Assembly (NCBI RefSeq): GCF_009925085.1
Contig: NZ_JAABNR010000002.1
Coordinates: 341,018 to 405,017 of the forward strand
DNA: 64,000 nucleotides
Source of the DNA: Stagnihabitans tardus
GTDB lineage: Bacteria > Pseudomonadota > Alphaproteobacteria > Rhodobacterales > Rhodobacteraceae
Direction of reading: 5' to 3'
The notes under the pieces are model-generated. The model was not told the origin of the DNA. It ran no database searches and saw only the letters and a list, made by a program, of their open reading frames with translations. Every line of letters begins with the position of its first letter. The stretch's first letter is position 1. Made by a program: the position numbers and the translations under genes. This document shows, piece by piece, positions 1 through 9,191 of the stretch.

Positions 1-1120
1 ATTGCATCTGGACCTGGGGCCAATGGATGCCGGGCTCGTAGTCGGTGAAGGCGCGGGCAAGCGGCGCCCCGGTCACCCGCCAATCCAGCCAGAGGTGATA
101 GGAGGCGCAGGAGACCACCATGGCCCGCATCCGGAAATTCAGCCAGCCCGTCGCCCGCAGATAGCGCATGCAGGCGTCAAGGAAGGGGATGCCGGTCTGC
201 CCCGCCTCCCAGGCGGCAAGGCGGGCGGCATCGGCGGTTCGGGCGAGGTTCTCGGCCGGGCGATGCAGGCAGCTTGTCTCGATATCGGGCTGGTCTTCGA
301 GCTTCTGGATGAAGTGGTCGCGCCAGGCGAGGCGGGACTGGAAGGAGGACAGCGCTTGCGGCCAGGGCGCCTGGGGCTGTTCGGCCTGGCGGAGGTTGGT
401 GGCTTGGGTGACCTCGCGCGAGGAGAGCGTCCCCCAGGCGAGGTGCGGCGAGAGGCGCGAACAGGCGCGCTCGGCCGTCACCGGGGAGGACATGGCGGTC
501 CGGTAGGGAGCGCCCCTTGTCGCGAGGAAGGAGTCGAGGAGGAGGAGGCCCGCCGCGCGGCCTCCGGTCTGGCGATGGGGGCAGGGGTCGGGTTTCAGGC
601 CCAGGCCCTTGGCGGTCGGGATGGGCCCGGGCTCGAGGACGGGGCCGTGAAGGAGGGGCGCTTGCAGGGGCTCGGCCTGGGCGAAGGCGTCGCGCTGCCG
701 CGCCCAGGCATTGCGGGATGTCAGCCGCCGGATGACGCCCTGTTGCGGCAGTTCGGTCCAGGTCAGGCCCTGGTCCCGTGCCCAGGCGGCGACGCGGCGG
801 TCGCGGGCATAGGTCCAGAGGTTGCCGGTCTCTTCGTGGCTGATCAGCCGGGTGACCCTGTGGGAGCGGGAGAGGCGGGACAGGATGTCGACGGCATCGC
901 CCGTGCGGATGACGAGGGGCGCGCCCAGGCTGGCCAGGGCCTGGCGGAGGTCCGAGAGGCTTTCCGCGATGAAATCCCATTGCCGGGCCGAGGCATCGGC
1001 TTGGGTCCAGAGTTCGGGTTCGACGATGTAAAGCGGGATGACCGGGCCTTCGGCGGCCAGTGTCAGGGCCGGATGGTCATGGGCGCGCAGGTCGCGTTTG
1101 AACCAGACAATGGCGGTCAT
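1..1120 (-). CDS. Photolyase/cryptochrome family flavoprotein (3' end outside window)
   Basis: Reads leftwards from ATG at 1118-1120 and runs off the window edge after about 373 codons, so the C-terminus is missing. The start MTAIVWFKRDLRAHDHPAL is the classic N-terminal photolyase alpha/beta domain (WFKRDLR). Further on, SHEETGN, WTYARD and a WGTLSSREV...WRDHFIQKL stretch match the FAD-binding helical domain, and the truncated end (LDACMRYLRATGWLNFRMR) is the conserved flavin-pocket region. The family repairs UV lesions in DNA or senses blue light using FAD. It is not the FeS type found at 48193-49716, so the organism has at least two photolyase lineages. Whether this one repairs CPDs or is a cryptochrome cannot be told from the part visible. 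Confidence 0.9.
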   Translation of the reverse strand, partial: MTAIVWFKRDLRAHDHPALTLAAEGPVIPLYIVEPELWTQADASARQWDFIAESLSDLRQALASLGAPLVIRTGDAVDILSRLSRSHRVTRLISHEETGNLWTYARDRRVAAWARDQGLTWTELPQQGVIRRLTSRNAWARQRDAFAQAEPLQAPLLHGPVLEPGPIPTAKGLGLKPDPCPHRQTGGRAAGLLLLDSFLATRGAPYRTAMSSPVTAERACSRLSPHLAWGTLSSREVTQATNLRQAEQPQAPWPQALSSFQSRLAWRDHFIQKLEDQPDIETSCLHRPAENLARTADAARLAAWEAGQTGIPFLDACMRYLRATGWLNFRMRAMVVSCASYHLWLDWRVTGAPLARAFTDYEPGIHWPQVQMQ

Positions 1121-1223
1121 CGGGGCTTTGTTCTTTTTTCGTTCCCTTTTGATGTAGCATGTTTTTCGGGCGAGGCCAGAGGGTTTCGGCAGGGTGGCGC
1201 GCACCGCCGTTCCGACCAGCACG

Positions 1224-1318
1224 TCGAGGCCCCGGGTCAAGCCTGGGGCGCGGCGGGGAGAGAGAGGTGCCGGGGTTCACATGCGTCCCGCTGCTCCGGG
1301 CTTGACCCGGAGCCTCGA
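1224..1318. repeat. Inverted pair of alphaproteobacterial CCCGGGTCAAGC-type palindromes
   Basis: Two copies of one intergenic element face each other: TCGAGGCCCCGGGTCAAGCC at 1224-1243 (continuing TGGGGC) and its reverse complement CTCCGGGCTTGACCCGGAG at 1294-1312 followed by CCTCGA. Each is itself a near palindrome. They fill most of the gap between the photolyase start and the LOG gene end. Related copies lie at 2240-2265 and 10663-10690. The pair could fold as one long hairpin about 95 nt across. Confidence 0.8.
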
Positions 1319-1322
1319 GGCG

Positions 1323-2138
1323 TCACGCCCCCCAGGTGTCGATGGCCGCGAGCGCCTCTTCTGCGGTTTCGACGTAGCGGAAGAGCTTGAGGTCCTCTTG
1401 CGCGATGGTGCCGCAATCGGCGAGCGCCTGCCAGTTGATCAGGCCCTCCCAGAAGGACTTGCCGAAGAGGAGGAAGGGCACGGGCTTCATGCGCTTGGTC
1501 TGGATGAGGGTCAGGGCCTCGAACATCTCGTCCAGCGTGCCGAAGCCGCCGGGGAAGACGCAGATCGCCGCCGCGCGCATCAGGAAATGCATCTTGCGGA
1601 TCGCGAAGTAGTGGAAGTTGAAGGACAATTCCGGCGTCACGTAAGGGTTGGGCGCCTGTTCATGCGGCAGAACGATGTTGAGGCCGACGGAGCGCCCCCC
1701 GGCCTCATCGGCACCACGGTTTCCGGCCTCCATCACGCCGGGGCCGCCGCCGGTGCAGATGACCCAGTGCTGGCCGCCTGCCGCAAGGCACCGCTGGGTC
1801 ATGGCGAAGGCGAATTTGCGCGCCTCGTCGTAATAGGGGGTAAGCGCGGCGAGGCCAGGGGTGCGGGCAGTGGTCGCGAACTCGGGCGCGGGGATGCGGG
1901 CGCCGCCGAAGAGGACGGTGGTGGAGAGGACCCCGGCCTCGTCCAGCATGACTTGCGCTTTCAGAAGCTCCAGCTGCAGGCGGACGGGGCGGAGGTCTTC
2001 GCGGGTCAGGAATTCGGGATCGGCGAAGGCGAGCTTGTAGGCGGGCGAGCGGGTTTGCGGCGTGTCGGGGATGCGGCGGGTGGCGGCCACGTCCTGGACG
2101 GAATCGCGGAAGGGATGCGGGCGGGTCGTGTCGGACAT
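1323..2138 (-). CDS. LOG family protein (TIGR00730 type; nucleoside 5'-monophosphate phosphoribohydrolase fold)
   Basis: 271 residues from ATG at 2136-2138. The hallmark PGGFGTLDE motif (PGGxGTxxE) is present near residue 185, preceded by the Rossmann-type segment VICTGGGPGVMEAGNRGA. These are the nucleotide-binding and catalytic signatures of the LOG/lysine-decarboxylase-like family, whose characterised members release the base from AMP or cytokinin ribotides. The protein has about 75 extra N-terminal residues before the core (STTVLFGGARIP), as in the longer bacterial members. The physiological substrate is unknown; old 'lysine decarboxylase' labels for this family are wrong. It stands alone, divergent from dapD. 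Confidence 0.9.
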   Translation of the reverse strand: MSDTTRPHPFRDSVQDVAATRRIPDTPQTRSPAYKLAFADPEFLTREDLRPVRLQLELLKAQVMLDEAGVLSTTVLFGGARIPAPEFATTARTPGLAALTPYYDEARKFAFAMTQRCLAAGGQHWVICTGGGPGVMEAGNRGADEAGGRSVGLNIVLPHEQAPNPYVTPELSFNFHYFAIRKMHFLMRAAAICVFPGGFGTLDEMFEALTLIQTKRMKPVPFLLFGKSFWEGLINWQALADCGTIAQEDLKLFRYVETAEEALAAIDTWGA

Positions 2139-2239
2139 GGGGCTTTCCGGTTTGGGTCTCCCCAGACCTAACCTCTGGGAGCTTGGCTGGAAAGTGCGCC
2201 TTGCAGATGAATTTTCGGTGACATTCGGTGCTGTTCCGG

Positions 2240-2265
2240 TCGAGGCCCCGGGTCAAGCCCGGGGC
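2240..2265 (+). repeat. Intergenic palindromic repeat (CCCGGGTCAAGCCCGGGG)
   Basis: TCGAGGCCCCGGGTCAAGCC followed by CGGGGC. The core CCCCGGGTCAAGCCCGGGG is a near-perfect inverted repeat. It sits in the 231-bp gap between the LOG gene and dapD, with nothing else recognisable there apart from the dapD ribosome-binding site. Confidence 0.8.
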
Positions 2266-2369
2266 GGCGCGGAGAGGGCGACTGTCGGTGCGGCGCCATG
2301 GCGCTTCGCATCAGCGATTGCGCGGCGGGGGCTTGATCTGTAAACCGCCTTGAAACTTTGGAGGTCACA

Positions 2370-3194
2370 ATGTCGCATGCCGCACTCGAATCCGCCATCG
2401 AAGCCGCCTGGGAGGTTCGCGACACGCTGAACGCCCAGACCAGGGGCGAGACCCGCGACGCCATCGAGGCGACGCTGGAGGCCTTGGACAAGGGCGCCCT
2501 GCGCGTGGCCGAGAAGCGCGGCAATGACTGGCATGTGAACCAATGGGCCAAGAAGGCGGTGCTTCTCTCCTTCCGCCTGACCGACATGTACGAGATTTCG
2601 GGGTCGAATGGCGGGTCGAACTGGTGGGACAAGGTGCCGTCGAAATGGCAGGGCTGGACGGAAGGCGACTGGAAGGCGGCCGGCTTCCGCGCCGTGCCGG
2701 GGTCGATCGTGCGGCGCTCGGCCTATATCGCCAAGGGGGTCGTGCTGATGCCCTCTTTCGTCAACATCGGCGCCTTTGTCGATGAGGGCTCCATGGTCGA
2801 TGGCTGGGCCACGGTGGGCTCCTGCGCGCAGATCGGCAAGAATGTGCATCTGTCGGGCGGGGTCGGCATCGGTGGGGTCCTGGAGCCCATGCAGGCGGGC
2901 CCGACGATCATCGAGGACAATTGCTTCATCGGCGCGCGGTCCGAGGTCGTCGAGGGCTGCATCGTGCGTGAGGGCTCGGTCCTGGGGATGGGGGTCTTCA
3001 TCGGCAAGTCGACCAAGATCGTCGACCGCGAGACCGGGGAAGTCATGTATGGCGAAGTGCCTGCGGGCTCGGTCGTCGTGGCGGGCTCGATGCCCTCCAA
3101 GGGCGGGGTGAACCTGTATTGCGCGGTCATCGTCAAGCGGGTGGATGCGCAGACGCGGTCGAAGACCTCGATCAACGAGCTGCTGCGCGACTGA
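2370..3194 (+). CDS. dapD: 2,3,4,5-tetrahydropyridine-2,6-dicarboxylate N-succinyltransferase
   Basis: 274 residues. ATG at 2370 is preferred over an upstream TTG because GGAGG lies 5-6 bases before it. It transfers succinyl from succinyl-CoA to tetrahydrodipicolinate in the succinylase branch of lysine/diaminopimelate synthesis, in the cytoplasm as a trimer. The N-terminal helical domain leads into a left-handed beta-helix of hexapeptide repeats ([20 protein letters not shown], then [34 protein letters not shown]). Length is normal for the family. The partner desuccinylase dapE is 2.2 kb downstream on the same strand. A hairpin with a T-run follows the stop. Confidence 0.97.
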   Translation: MSHAALESAIEAAWEVRDTLNAQTRGETRDAIEATLEALDKGALRVAEKRGNDWHVNQWAKKAVLLSFRLTDMYEISGSNGGSNWWDKVPSKWQGWTEGDWKAAGFRAVPGSIVRRSAYIAKGVVLMPSFVNIGAFVDEGSMVDGWATVGSCAQIGKNVHLSGGVGIGGVLEPMQAGPTIIEDNCFIGARSEVVEGCIVREGSVLGMGVFIGKSTKIVDRETGEVMYGEVPAGSVVVAGSMPSKGGVNLYCAVIVKRVDAQTRSKTSINELLRD

Positions 3195-3268
3195 AGCGGC
3201 GCCCGGTTCAGCGCCTGGTCTGAGACCAAGGGCGCAGGCGGCATCGGCCCAAGGTCTGATTTTTCGCT

Positions 3269-3299
3269 GGCCCTCGGTCCCTGACCGGGGGCCTTTTTC
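3269..3299 (+). terminator. Rho-independent terminator after dapD
   Basis: GGCCCTCGGTCCCTGACCGG followed by GGGCC and TTTTT. The arms GGCCC/GGGCC and CGGTC/GACCG pair around a short loop and are followed by five T residues. It lies 75 bp after the dapD stop. Confidence 0.75.
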
Positions 3300-3353
3300 T
3301 GCGGCAGATTGGGGACAGAAACCGCGTATCCCAATGACCCGAAAGGTTACAGA

Positions 3354-3533
3354 ATGAAGACCCTGATCGCCGCCGTTCTTCTTGCCGCCGTCGCCGCCCC
3401 CGTGCTGGCCATGGACCATGCCTGGACCACCACCGCCACGGGCGTCACGGTCGACACCGTCATGCCGGGCATGGATATCCTGGGCCGCCGCTCGGGCGCC
3501 TGCCGCGAGGGCTCGCGCTGCGGCGGCGTCTGA
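3354..3533 (+). CDS. Small secreted protein with two cysteines (unknown function)
   Basis: 59 residues from ATG at 3354, with GAAAGG upstream as a weak ribosome-binding site. Residues 1-19 (MKTLIAAVLLAAVAAPVLA) are a textbook Sec signal peptide with an AxA-like cleavage site. The mature part would be only about 40 residues, ending GACREGSRCGGV with a Cys pair that could form a disulphide in the periplasm. An intrinsic terminator directly follows, so it is a self-contained transcription unit. No family recognised. The signal peptide, a GC-rich third codon position and the flanking terminators argue that it is real. Confidence 0.7.
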   Translation: MKTLIAAVLLAAVAAPVLAMDHAWTTTATGVTVDTVMPGMDILGRRSGACREGSRCGGV

Positions 3534-3553
3534 GGTCCCGGACCTTGACGTGG

Positions 3554-3580
3554 AAGCCCCGGGCAGGACCCGGGGCTTTT
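3554..3580 (+). terminator. Rho-independent terminator after the small secreted gene
   Basis: AAGCCCCGGG and CCCGGGGCTT pair perfectly around CAGGA and are followed by TTTTCG TTTT. The hairpin starts 21 bp after the stop codon at 3533. Confidence 0.9.
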
Positions 3581-3685
3581 CGTTTTGGCCCCGGGGGCCT
3601 TGGGCTTTTGGGTTTGCGCCGGGGGGGGCGGTGCTGGTAGAAGCGCGCGATCCAAACCGGCTTGACGCCACAGAGGGGCCCTCCG

Positions 3686-4039
3686 ATGACCGACGAACCC
3701 ATGCCCGAAGACAAGCCGGTCAAGACCAAGCGGCCCCAGCAGGTCTATACTTTGCTGGTCGAGGTCGGGCGCAAGGCCGAGGATGGTCTGCCGCCCAAGG
3801 CCACGGGGGCGGGGCTCTTGTGCTATGCCTCGGGCGTGGACGAGGAAGAGGCCGTGCGCGAGACGGTGGCCATCCTGAAGACCGCCGATATGGCTCCGCT
3901 GGATGTGCAGGGCTATGGCACGCTGGAAGAGCGCGAGGCGGCGGGGGATGAGATCGACGCGGAGGAGCGGGCGCTGATGGCCCGCGCCCTGGCCGAGAAT
4001 TCGGTCATCGTGGCCCAGGTCACGCCGTTTTTCGACTGA
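3686..4039 (+). CDS. Conserved-looking hypothetical protein, 117 aa
   Basis: Starts at ATG 3686 (MTDEPMPEDKPVKTKRP). A further 8 codons in frame upstream are possible but begin with ACG. It has an acidic, proline-rich N-terminal tail, then a compact domain (QVYTLLVEVGRKAEDGLPPK) with an internal helix rich in Glu/Ala and a final beta-like segment (NSVIVAQVTPFFD). No signal peptide or membrane segment, so it is probably cytoplasmic. I do not recognise the family. Coding bias matches the neighbours. Three forward copies of the CTGCCGACTG repeat start 15 bp after its stop. Confidence 0.75.
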   Translation: MTDEPMPEDKPVKTKRPQQVYTLLVEVGRKAEDGLPPKATGAGLLCYASGVDEEEAVRETVAILKTADMAPLDVQGYGTLEEREAAGDEIDAEERALMARALAENSVIVAQVTPFFD

Positions 4040-4050
4040 GGGGGCTCGGG

Positions 4051-4297
4051 GGCCCTGCCGACTGTGCTGGGTCGCCTGAAGACCTGGCGTCGTCCTGCCG
4101 ACCCGGGCGGGTGGGCCCTGCCGACTGACCCCTCCCGCGAGGCTTTCACGCGTCGTCCTGCCGACTGTGCGCGGTCGCGCGGGTGACGCGGTCTCCGGTG
4201 ACCCGGGCCGAGGGTTCCGGACCCGTGCCGCCACGACCAGGGTGCAGTCGGCGGAGCCCAAGGTAGGGCGGTTCAGGGCTGAGGGCGCAGTCGGCAG
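4051..4297. repeat. Cluster of GGCYCTGCCGACTG repeats between two converging genes
   Basis: Exact CTGCCGACTG at 4055-4064, 4118-4127 and 4158-4167 on the plus strand and at 4288-4297 on the minus strand. A one-mismatch minus copy lies at 4245-4258 and a degenerate plus copy begins at 4095 (CTGCCGACCC). The plus copies trail the plus-strand gene ending at 4039. The minus copies trail the minus-strand gene ending at 4304. The 264-bp gap holds nothing else recognisable. Confidence 0.85.
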
Positions 4298-4303
4298 CGC
4301 CCC

Positions 4304-5296
4304 TCAGGCCACATGCCGCAGCGCCACCCTTCCCAAGAGCGCCAGGAGCGGCGTCGTCTCCCAATCGGCCAGGGTGCGGCGCGGGGCCACCTCACCAGGC
4401 GCGGCATGGGACATCAGGCAGCAGCCGTCCACTAGGATCAGTGCCGGGCGGCCGAGGTCGAGGGCCAGGCCCTCGATCACCGGGCGGCGCTCTTCGCGCT
4501 GGGCCAGCGACCCGTCGCAGAGCGCAAGGGCCGGCACCAGGGCCTCTTCCGTACCGCAGAGATATTCCACCGAGGCCCCCGAGATCAGGATCGGCTGATC
4601 GGCCGAGACCAGGATGTCGGAGGTGAGCCCGAAGAAGGGGCTGCGCAACAGGATCGGCGCGAAGCTGCCCCTTGCGGGCAGGCGGCGCGGGATCAGGCGG
4701 TGCAGGGGCAGGGCGCCCTCGTCCAGGGTCAGGATGCCATCGCCGGGTGCCAGGTCGCGGGCGGCCACCGGGCCCCGCGTGGTGTCGATCAGACTTTGCG
4801 GGCCGATCCAGGGCGCATGGGCGGGCAGGCTCTGCGCCTCGGTCAGCCCATACCAGAGGAGCGCATTGGCCCGCCTCGCCACCTGCAATTCCGCCACGCG
4901 GATCGCCATGGCCCCCACGCCCGGTGCCGCACGGTCATGGCCCGGGCTGCCTATCACCCGCAGCTCCATCCGCCAGCGGCCCGAGCGCGCCTCGAAGCGG
5001 AAGGAGACCCTTGCCGTGGCGCGCAGCGCGGGCAGGGCTCCGGCCAGGCGGTGGTTGACGAGGCGCGCGCCCTGGCGGTGGGTCAGGGTGATCCCGGCCT
5101 CGGGGTCGGCATAGAGCGAGAGTTGTGCCTCGCCCTCGGCGCGAAGGAGGACCTGGGGCCGTTCCAGCGGCAGGGCGAATTCGGCGACCAGGAGGCCGGA
5201 GGTCAGAAGATCGTTGTCCGGCGCGCGCCCCGGGGGGAGCACCATGTCCGAGAGAACCCGCCATTCCATCGAAGGGGTTTCGTGAGCCTGTGTCAT
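4304..5296 (-). CDS. Hint-domain protein with degenerate splice junction
   Basis: 330 residues from ATG 5294-5296; MEWRVL at residue 10 is an alternative start. The N-terminal half (residues 1-170) is a beta-rich region I cannot assign. The C-terminal half resembles the Hedgehog/intein (Hint_2) domain of many Rhodobacteraceae proteins: [20 protein letters not shown], then [15 protein letters not shown], then [12 protein letters not shown] with a long C-terminal tail. The nucleophilic Cys that normally begins a Hint domain is not seen; the equivalent place reads [11 protein letters not shown]. Autoprocessing is therefore doubtful. It is divergent from dapE across a 114-bp gap. Often these proteins are secreted without a Sec signal, but no RTX calcium repeats are present here. 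Confidence 0.8.
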   Translation of the reverse strand: MTQAHETPSMEWRVLSDMVLPPGRAPDNDLLTSGLLVAEFALPLERPQVLLRAEGEAQLSLYADPEAGITLTHRQGARLVNHRLAGALPALRATARVSFRFEARSGRWRMELRVIGSPGHDRAAPGVGAMAIRVAELQVARRANALLWYGLTEAQSLPAHAPWIGPQSLIDTTRGPVAARDLAPGDGILTLDEGALPLHRLIPRRLPARGSFAPILLRSPFFGLTSDILVSADQPILISGASVEYLCGTEEALVPALALCDGSLAQREERRPVIEGLALDLGRPALILVDGCCLMSHAAPGEVAPRRTLADWETTPLLALLGRVALRHVA

Positions 5297-5410
5297 GCCT
5301 GCCTCGTTCCGGTCTGCCTGGCCTTGGGGACAGGTCTGCGCCGGATTTCGTGCAGGATAGCGCGGGGCTTGGCGCTTGTCATCCGGCTTTGGCTTGGGCA
5401 TGAAAGGGGG

Positions 5411-6544
5411 ATGGATGCCATCGATCTCACCTCCCGCCTCATTCGCTGCCCCTCCGTCACGCCGGACGAAGGAGGGGCCCTGGTGCTTTTGGAACAGGTG
5501 CTTTCCGCTGCGGGCTTTGCCTGCACGCGGGTGGACCGGGGCGGCGTCTCGAACCTCTTTGCCCGTTGGGGCGCGCGCGGGGCGAACAAGAGCTTCGGGT
5601 TCAACGGCCATACCGATGTCGTGCCGGTGGGCGATGCGGCGGCCTGGACCCATGATCCCTTTGGCGCGGAGGTCGTGGACGGGGTCATGTATGGGCGCGG
5701 CGCCACCGACATGAAGTCGGGCGTCGCGGCCTTTGTCGCGGCAGCGGTGGATTTCGTGACCACGACCCCGCCCGATGGAGCGGTGGTCATCACGATCACC
5801 GGGGATGAAGAGGGGCCTTCGGTCGATGGCACGGTGGCGTTGCTGGACTGGATGGTCTCGAACGGCGAGAAGATGAGCCATTGCCTGGTGGGCGAGCCCA
5901 CTTGCCCCAACGAGATGGGCGAGATGATGAAGATCGGCCGTCGTGGCTCCTTGACGGCCTGGTTCACGGCGGAGGGGGTGCAGGGGCATTCGGCCTATCC
6001 GCACCGGGCGCGGAACCCGATGAGCGCGCTGGTGAAGCTTTTGGCGCGGATCGACCGGCCGCTGGATGAGGGGACGGCGCATTTCGATGCCTCGACCCTT
6101 GCCATCACCACGGTCGATTGCGGGAACCCGGCGACCAATGTGATCCCGGCCAAGGGGCAGGCGACGGTCAACATCCGCTTCAACGATGCCCATTCCGGGG
6201 CGAGCCTGACGGAGTGGCTGCGGGGGGAGGCGGCTGCGGTCGAGGCCGAGACCGGGGTGAAGATCGGGGTCAGGGTCAATATCTCGGGCGAGAGTTTCGT
6301 GACGGCGCCGGGGGCGTTCACCGAGCTGGTTGCGCGGTCGGTGGAGGCCGAGACGGGGCGGCGGCCCGTGGCCTCGACCTCGGGCGGGACCTCGGATGCG
6401 CGGTTCGTGAAGGATCATTGCCCGGTGGTGGAGTTCGGGCTCGTGGGGCGGACCATGCACCAGGTCGATGAATGCGTGCCCGTGGCGCAAATCGCGCAGT
6501 TGCAGGCGATCTATGGGCGGATCCTGAGGGATTACTTCGCCTGA
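5411..6544 (+). CDS. dapE: Succinyl-diaminopimelate desuccinylase
   Basis: 377 residues from ATG 5411, with AAAGGGGG just upstream. It hydrolyses N-succinyl-LL-diaminopimelate, the later step of the same pathway as DapD. M20-family metal ligands are visible: GHTDVVPVG (His), [10 protein letters not shown] (bridging Asp), GDEEGPS (catalytic Glu and metal Glu), VGEPT and the C-terminal GRTMHQVDE His. The dimerisation domain [10 protein letters not shown]...[12 protein letters not shown] lies in the middle. An open frame begins far upstream at 4700, but that part is a shadow of the Hint gene on the other strand. Three CTGCCGACTG repeats follow the stop. Confidence 0.97.
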   Translation: MDAIDLTSRLIRCPSVTPDEGGALVLLEQVLSAAGFACTRVDRGGVSNLFARWGARGANKSFGFNGHTDVVPVGDAAAWTHDPFGAEVVDGVMYGRGATDMKSGVAAFVAAAVDFVTTTPPDGAVVITITGDEEGPSVDGTVALLDWMVSNGEKMSHCLVGEPTCPNEMGEMMKIGRRGSLTAWFTAEGVQGHSAYPHRARNPMSALVKLLARIDRPLDEGTAHFDASTLAITTVDCGNPATNVIPAKGQATVNIRFNDAHSGASLTEWLRGEAAAVEAETGVKIGVRVNISGESFVTAPGAFTELVARSVEAETGRRPVASTSGGTSDARFVKDHCPVVEFGLVGRTMHQVDECVPVAQIAQLQAIYGRILRDYFA

Positions 6545-6598
6545 CGGGCGGGGGCTCTGCCGTCGGAGAGTCTGGCGGCGGGGTTTGTGGGGCCCTTG

Positions 6599-6674
6599 GG
6601 CTCTGCCGACTGGGGGGGCGGGGCCTTTGGCCCTTCGTGGCCCTGCCGACTGCCGGGGAGGGCTCTGCCGACTG
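6599..6674 (+). repeat. Cluster of GGCYCTGCCGACTG repeats downstream of dapE
   Basis: Exact CTGCCGACTG at 6603-6612, 6643-6652 and 6665-6674, each preceded by GGCT or GGCC. Degenerate copies begin at 6557 (CTGCCGTCGG) and 6707 (CTGCCGACCC). All are in the direction of dapE transcription. The rest of the 288-bp gap before the acetyltransferase shows only GC-rich sequence and the GAGGGG ribosome-binding site of the next gene. Confidence 0.85.
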
Positions 6675-6832
6675 GACCCGGGGCCTGTCAGGGCCCGGGG
6701 GCAGACCTGCCGACCCCGGGGGTGGCGACGCTTCGGGCTTTGGACAGCTGGCGCCGGGGCGCTGTTGTCGGGCATTCGGGTTGGCGGGTCTTGGGCGGGG
6801 GAGCCTTTGCCCCGGAGCGAGAGGGGAAAATC

Positions 6833-7249
6833 ATGGCGGTGACCATCGCCGAGACGAGGGACATTGCGCTGTGCCGCAGGCTGCGCCGCATCGTCTTCAT
6901 CGAGGAACAGGGGGTCTCCGAGGCTGATGAGCTGGATGATCTCGATCCGGTGGCGATCCATCTCCTGGCCGAAGAGGGGGCGCCGCTCGGCTCGGCGCGG
7001 CTTTTGGTTCTGGGCGACACGGGCAAGATCGGCCGTGTCTGCGTGCTGGCAGAGGCGCGGGGGCGGGGGATCGGGGCGGCCCTGATCCGGGCCGCCGTCG
7101 CCCGTTTTCGCGACATGGGTCTCGCGCGCGTGATCTTGGGGGCGCAGGTCCATGCCCTGGGCTTCTACGAGGCCCTGGGTTTCGAGGCCCTGGGCGAGGT
7201 CTATGACGACGCGGGCATCCCGCATCGGGACATGGTGCTGAGGCTCTGA
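6833..7249 (+). CDS. GNAT family N-acetyltransferase
   Basis: 138 residues from ATG 6833 with GAGGGG upstream. A single GNAT domain: the acetyl-CoA pyrophosphate loop is RGRGIGAALI (residues 82-91, motif A R/Q-x-x-G-x-G/A), followed by the motif B strand and helix LILGAQVHALGFYEALGF. The N-terminus (CRRLRRIVFIEEQGVSEADE) resembles the ElaA/YjdJ-like group that acts on small molecules. The substrate cannot be predicted. It stands alone between a repeat cluster and the convergent chemoreceptor gene. Confidence 0.9.
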   Translation: MAVTIAETRDIALCRRLRRIVFIEEQGVSEADELDDLDPVAIHLLAEEGAPLGSARLLVLGDTGKIGRVCVLAEARGRGIGAALIRAAVARFRDMGLARVILGAQVHALGFYEALGFEALGEVYDDAGIPHRDMVLRL

Positions 7250-7323
7250 GCGCGGGGCCGCCTGCGCATCCGCTTGACGCCGTCCTCGACGGAGCCGCTG
7301 AGGCTGTGAGCGCGGGGTCGCCT
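7237..7323 (+). repeat. 27-bp direct duplication at a convergent gene end
   Basis: GCTGAGGCTCTGAGCGCGGG at 7237-7256 (continuing GCCGCCT to 7263) recurs at 7297-7323 with two mismatches. The first copy contains the GNAT stop codon. The second abuts the chemoreceptor stop at 7327. It looks like a local 60-bp duplication of the end of the acetyltransferase gene. Confidence 0.8.
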
Positions 7324-7326
7324 TGT

Positions 7327-9123
7327 TCAGGCGGCGATCCAGCCCCCGCCCTCGTCCTGGCTTGGCGCGGGTTTTGGCGCGGCCTTGGCTGCCCCCTTCG
7401 TCCGGCCGAGGGCAAAGCGGCTGACGATCCTGTCCAGGTCCATCGCCTCTTCCTCGACCGCGCGGGACGCGGCGCCGCTTTCCTCCGCCATGGCGGCGTT
7501 TTGCTGCGTCACCTGATCCAGCTGTGCCACGCCGAGGTTGATCTCGTGCAGCGCGCGGGCCTGTTCGCCCGAACCGCGCGCAATCTGTGACACCAGGTCC
7601 GAGATCCGCGCGACCTGGGTCACCACGGCATTCAGCGCGCTGCGCGCCTGATCGACCTGCTGGACGCCCTTCTCGACCTGCTGGGCCGAGGCGCCGATCA
7701 GGCCCTTGATCTCTTTCGCCGCCGTCGAGGACCTTTGCGCGAGCGCCCGCACCTCGGAGGCCACGACGGCGAAGCCGCGCCCGGCATCGCCTGCGCGCGC
7801 GGCCTCGACCCCGGCGTTCAGCGCCAGGAGATTGGTCTGGAAGGCAATGTCGTCGATCACCCCGATGATCTGGGAAATCTGGCTCGAGGAGGCCTCGATC
7901 TCGTGCATGGCGCTGACGGCCGAAAGCACGACCGTGCCGCTGTGCTCGACCTCGTTGCGGGCGCGCTGGACGACCTCTTCGACCTCGCGCGCGTTGCTGG
8001 CCGCGCTGTTCATGCCGCCGGTCACCTGTTCCAGCGCGGCGGCGGTCTCTTCCAGCGTGGCGGCCTGGTTCTCGGTCCGGCTGGCCAGGTTCTCGGAGGC
8101 GCGGCTGAGATCGCTGGACTGGGCGCGGATCGTGGTGCTGACCTCGACCACCTGGTGGATCGACTGGCGCAGCTGCTGGGCGGCCTGGTTGAAATCGCTC
8201 CGCAGGCTGTCATAGCTGCCCGTGAAATTGCCGGTGATCTCTGCCGCCAGGTTGCCCTGGGCGAGATCGCGGAGGCCCTGACCCAGCGCTGCGATGATCT
8301 GCGCGGCTTCGTCCTGCTGGGCGTCGCGTTCGGCCATCATCGCCACGACGCGCTCCGAGACCCGGTCGATGTCGCGCGCGATGGCGCCGATGTCGTCGTT
8401 GCGCGTGATCGACCCGATGCGGAAGGCGAAATCGCCGCTGGCCACCTGCGCGAGGGCGCGGCGAAGCCGCCCCATCGGCGTGACGATCATCTGGGTCAGC
8501 TTCCAGGCGGAAATGCCCATCATCGCCATGGCGATCAACGCGCCGACGCCACCCAGAAGGCCGTAAAGCTTCGTCTTGCCGCGATTTTCCTCTTGAAGGG
8601 CGGTGCTGACGTTTTCCACCTCCTCGGCCATGGCGGCAAGCTCGACCTCCAGTTTCGAGAAGCTGTCCATGAAGCTTGGCAACTGCGCCCGGCCCATGGC
8701 GACGTCCTGCAAGGCGATGTCGACGGTCGAGCGGGCGGTTTTCACATAGGTCTCTACCATGGGCCGCGCCGCATCGACCCGCGCGCTGAGCGTCGGGAAG
8801 TCGTCGATGGCCTCCAGCATGGCGAATTCGGCCTCGATCCCCGCAATGGCGGATTCCAGCCTTTCCCGCGCCTTTTCCTTTTCCCCCGGCGTGGCGTTGG
8901 GGCCGGTCAGGACACCGGTGACGGTCGCAGCCTCGATCCCTTCGTGGAACATGTCGGTCGTGACCGTGTGCCGCGTCACCTGGCCCAGGATCACCTGCCG
9001 GTCATAGCTGAGCGAGGATTGGTAGAAGGCCAAGCCCCAAAGCCCGGCTATCGCCATGACCGCCAGCATCGAAATCGCCCCGATGATATAAAGCGCGGTG
9101 CGAATCGGAATCTTGCGCAGCAT
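7327..9123 (-). CDS. Methyl-accepting chemotaxis protein
   Basis: 598 residues. TM1 is at about 10-30 ([20 protein letters not shown]) and TM2 at about 187-207 ([20 protein letters not shown]). Between them is a helical periplasmic sensor of the four-helix-bundle type. A HAMP domain follows ([19 protein letters not shown]), then a second HAMP-like helix pair and the MCP signalling coiled coil. The highly conserved hairpin tip, which binds CheA and CheW, is [20 protein letters not shown]. There is no C-terminal pentapeptide for CheR/CheB tethering. The ligand is unknown and no che genes are nearby, so it is an orphan receptor that would feed a pathway encoded elsewhere. Confidence 0.96.
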   Translation of the reverse strand: MLRKIPIRTALYIIGAISMLAVMAIAGLWGLAFYQSSLSYDRQVILGQVTRHTVTTDMFHEGIEAATVTGVLTGPNATPGEKEKARERLESAIAGIEAEFAMLEAIDDFPTLSARVDAARPMVETYVKTARSTVDIALQDVAMGRAQLPSFMDSFSKLEVELAAMAEEVENVSTALQEENRGKTKLYGLLGGVGALIAMAMMGISAWKLTQMIVTPMGRLRRALAQVASGDFAFRIGSITRNDDIGAIARDIDRVSERVVAMMAERDAQQDEAAQIIAALGQGLRDLAQGNLAAEITGNFTGSYDSLRSDFNQAAQQLRQSIHQVVEVSTTIRAQSSDLSRASENLASRTENQAATLEETAAALEQVTGGMNSAASNAREVEEVVQRARNEVEHSGTVVLSAVSAMHEIEASSSQISQIIGVIDDIAFQTNLLALNAGVEAARAGDAGRGFAVVASEVRALAQRSSTAAKEIKGLIGASAQQVEKGVQQVDQARSALNAVVTQVARISDLVSQIARGSGEQARALHEINLGVAQLDQVTQQNAAMAEESGAASRAVEEEAMDLDRIVSRFALGRTKGAAKAAPKPAPSQDEGGGWIAA

Positions 9124-9191
9124 GTCCTGCCCCCTCGTATTGAGAGGCAGACCTTAGCCGCCGATCTCTTAACGCCCGGCAAACGCGGATT

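Noticed and set aside
4304..7225. A 973-codon open frame on the minus strand
   Set aside because: Only its last 330 codons (Hint protein) look like a protein; the rest is antisense to dapE and the acetyltransferase, with Arg/Pro-rich shadow composition.
8022..8213. Short open frame inside the chemoreceptor gene
   Set aside because: It is an out-of-frame shadow of the MCP signalling domain.
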